5,526 nt of DNA. It comes from an uncultured Sutterella sp. GTDB lineage: Bacteria; Pseudomonadota; Gammaproteobacteria; Burkholderiales; Burkholderiaceae_F. The DNA is taken from positions 1-5,526 of the forward strand of contig CAAFNI010000175.1 in NCBI GenBank assembly GCA_900764215.1, written 5' to 3'. The notes under the pieces were generated by a model, which had not been told where the DNA came from, ran no database searches, and saw only the letters and a list, made by a program, of their open reading frames with translations. Position numbers and translations under genes: made by a program. This document shows positions 5,075 to 5,526 of the stretch, in pieces (positions within the stretch are counted from its first letter, which is position 1; every line of letters starts with the position of its first letter).

Positions 5075-5443
5075 TCAGCCTCCGAGCATCAGGCCGCGGT
5101 AGGCCGAAAGCAGCATGCCGTTTTGCATGATGGGAAGAATCTCGTTTTCAAGGAGCGCCTTGATCTTGGGATTGTCGCTCGCCTGGAGCTTCGCCACGAT
5201 GGCGGTGAGGTGCGACTCAAAGACTTCGGGGCTGACGACGCGGCCGTCGCCGATGTCGGGGCAGAGCAGCGCTTCGGCGCTGCTGCGGGCGTTGCGGCGG
5301 CCAAAGAGCTTTTCAAGGCCCGATTGGCTGAGAACGCTCGCCGGGGTGTCGACCGGATTGGGAAGGCCGGCCGCGTCGGGCATCTGCAGCAGCGACTGGA
5401 TGCCGATCGAGGTGTTGAGCAGGTTTTGTACGGGCGCGGGCAT
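5075..5443 (-). CDS. sctX: Type III secretion protein SctX (YscX family)
   Basis: A 122-residue protein, the same length as Yersinia YscX. In that system YscX is an early exported protein needed for assembly of the needle export machinery, held by its chaperone YscY and interacting with SctV. The N-terminal part (about 1-45) is uncharged and probably flexible, as expected for an export signal. The family-like core follows: LEKLFGRRNARSS (about 43-55), then LLCPDIGDGRVVSPEVFESHL (about 59-79), and a C-terminal helical segment with LLENEILPIMQNGMLLSAYRGLM. ATG 5443 lies two bases after the stop of the preceding chaperone gene and has no obvious Shine-Dalgarno site, so translation is probably coupled. 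The sctY start follows one base after its stop. SctX and SctY are limited to Ysc-type injectisomes, so this gene narrows the type of secretion system. Confidence 0.85.
   Translation of the reverse strand: MPAPVQNLLNTSIGIQSLLQMPDAAGLPNPVDTPASVLSQSGLEKLFGRRNARSSAEALLCPDIGDGRVVSPEVFESHLTAIVAKLQASDNPKIKALLENEILPIMQNGMLLSAYRGLMLGG
5079..5083 (-). promoter_or_regulatory. Shine-Dalgarno site for sctY
   Basis: GGAGG on the - strand, inside the last codons of sctX, five bases before the sctY ATG at 5073. It is the only strong ribosome site among the four - strand genes visible here, and it suggests sctY is translated efficiently relative to sctX and sctV. Confidence 0.6.
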
Positions 5444-5445
5444 GA

Positions 5446-5526
5446 TCAGAGGGCGGCTTCGGCAAGGAGGAGGCGGATGGCGTTTTCGAGCTCGGCGGCG
5501 CTTGCGCGCCCGGGTTCGATGCGGAC
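5446..5526 (-). CDS. C-terminal end of a probable T3SS class I chaperone (SycN-like), cut by the window edge
   Basis: Twenty-six codons and a TGA are visible on the - strand, open to the window edge at 5526. The stop at 5446-5448 lies two bases before the sctX ATG, so this is the upstream gene of the same operon. The visible residues start VRIEPGRASAAELENAIRLL and end in LAEAAL. A strand followed by one amphipathic C-terminal helix is how class I type III chaperones end, and in the Yersinia order the gene before yscX is sycN, the chaperone of the gatekeeper YopN. The fragment is too short for a firm call, and another small T3SS protein such as a TyeA-like one cannot be excluded. Confidence 0.5.
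   Translation of the reverse strand, partial: VRIEPGRASAAELENAIRLLLAEAAL

Noticed and set aside
4732..5130. Open frame on the + strand opposite sctY and sctX
   Set aside because: Arg/Glu/Gly-rich shadow spanning the junction of two supported - strand genes, with no motif and no ribosome site.

Overview
The window carries four blocks from a GC-rich Gram-negative bacterium, most probably a member of Pseudomonadota. The evidence is G/C-heavy third codon positions, good Shine-Dalgarno (SD) sites and a Ysc-type type III secretion system (T3SS). A gut betaproteobacterium (Sutterellaceae-like) or a Desulfovibrio/Bilophila-like lineage would both fit. That is a guess from general impression, not something the sequence proves.

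Left side, + strand. Positions 3-710 are the 3' part of a periplasmic solute-binding protein of the NitT/TauT (NMT1/SsuA-like) ABC transporter family. A 133-nt gap follows. It holds a weak terminator-like element, a -10-like box, and a perfect 9-bp hairpin running into a triple GCATT repeat. Next is a two-gene unit: an unrecognised small acidic protein (844-1128) whose stop lies next to or overlaps the start of a YjaB-like GNAT acetyltransferase (1143-1616, possibly from 1125).

Middle, + strand. Positions about 1617-1895 contain no gene I can support and become visibly AT-richer. They end in a candidate promoter/operator (palindrome GTATAA-N11-TTATAC) for a type II toxin-antitoxin operon: a HigB/RelE-like toxin of the addiction-module killer family (1896-2198) and its partner (2200-2445). 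The partner keeps the N-terminal signature of the usual antidote but lacks a recognisable helix-turn-helix. A strong intrinsic terminator (2463-2497) closes this unit. The lower G+C suggests the module was acquired by transfer.

Right side, - strand. Reading right to left, an operon encodes the end of a probable T3SS chaperone (SycN-like; its 26 C-terminal codons are in the window), SctX (YscX), SctY (YscY) and the full-length export-gate protein SctV (YscV). This is the order known from the Yersinia sycN-yscX-yscY-yscV segment and identifies an injectisome of the Ysc family rather than a flagellar system. SctX and SctY form a complex that acts at the cytoplasmic ring of SctV, so these three genes are one functional unit. 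sctV is the last gene, and its 3' end converges on the toxin-antitoxin operon with a 104-nt gap, so this appears to be one edge of the T3SS locus.
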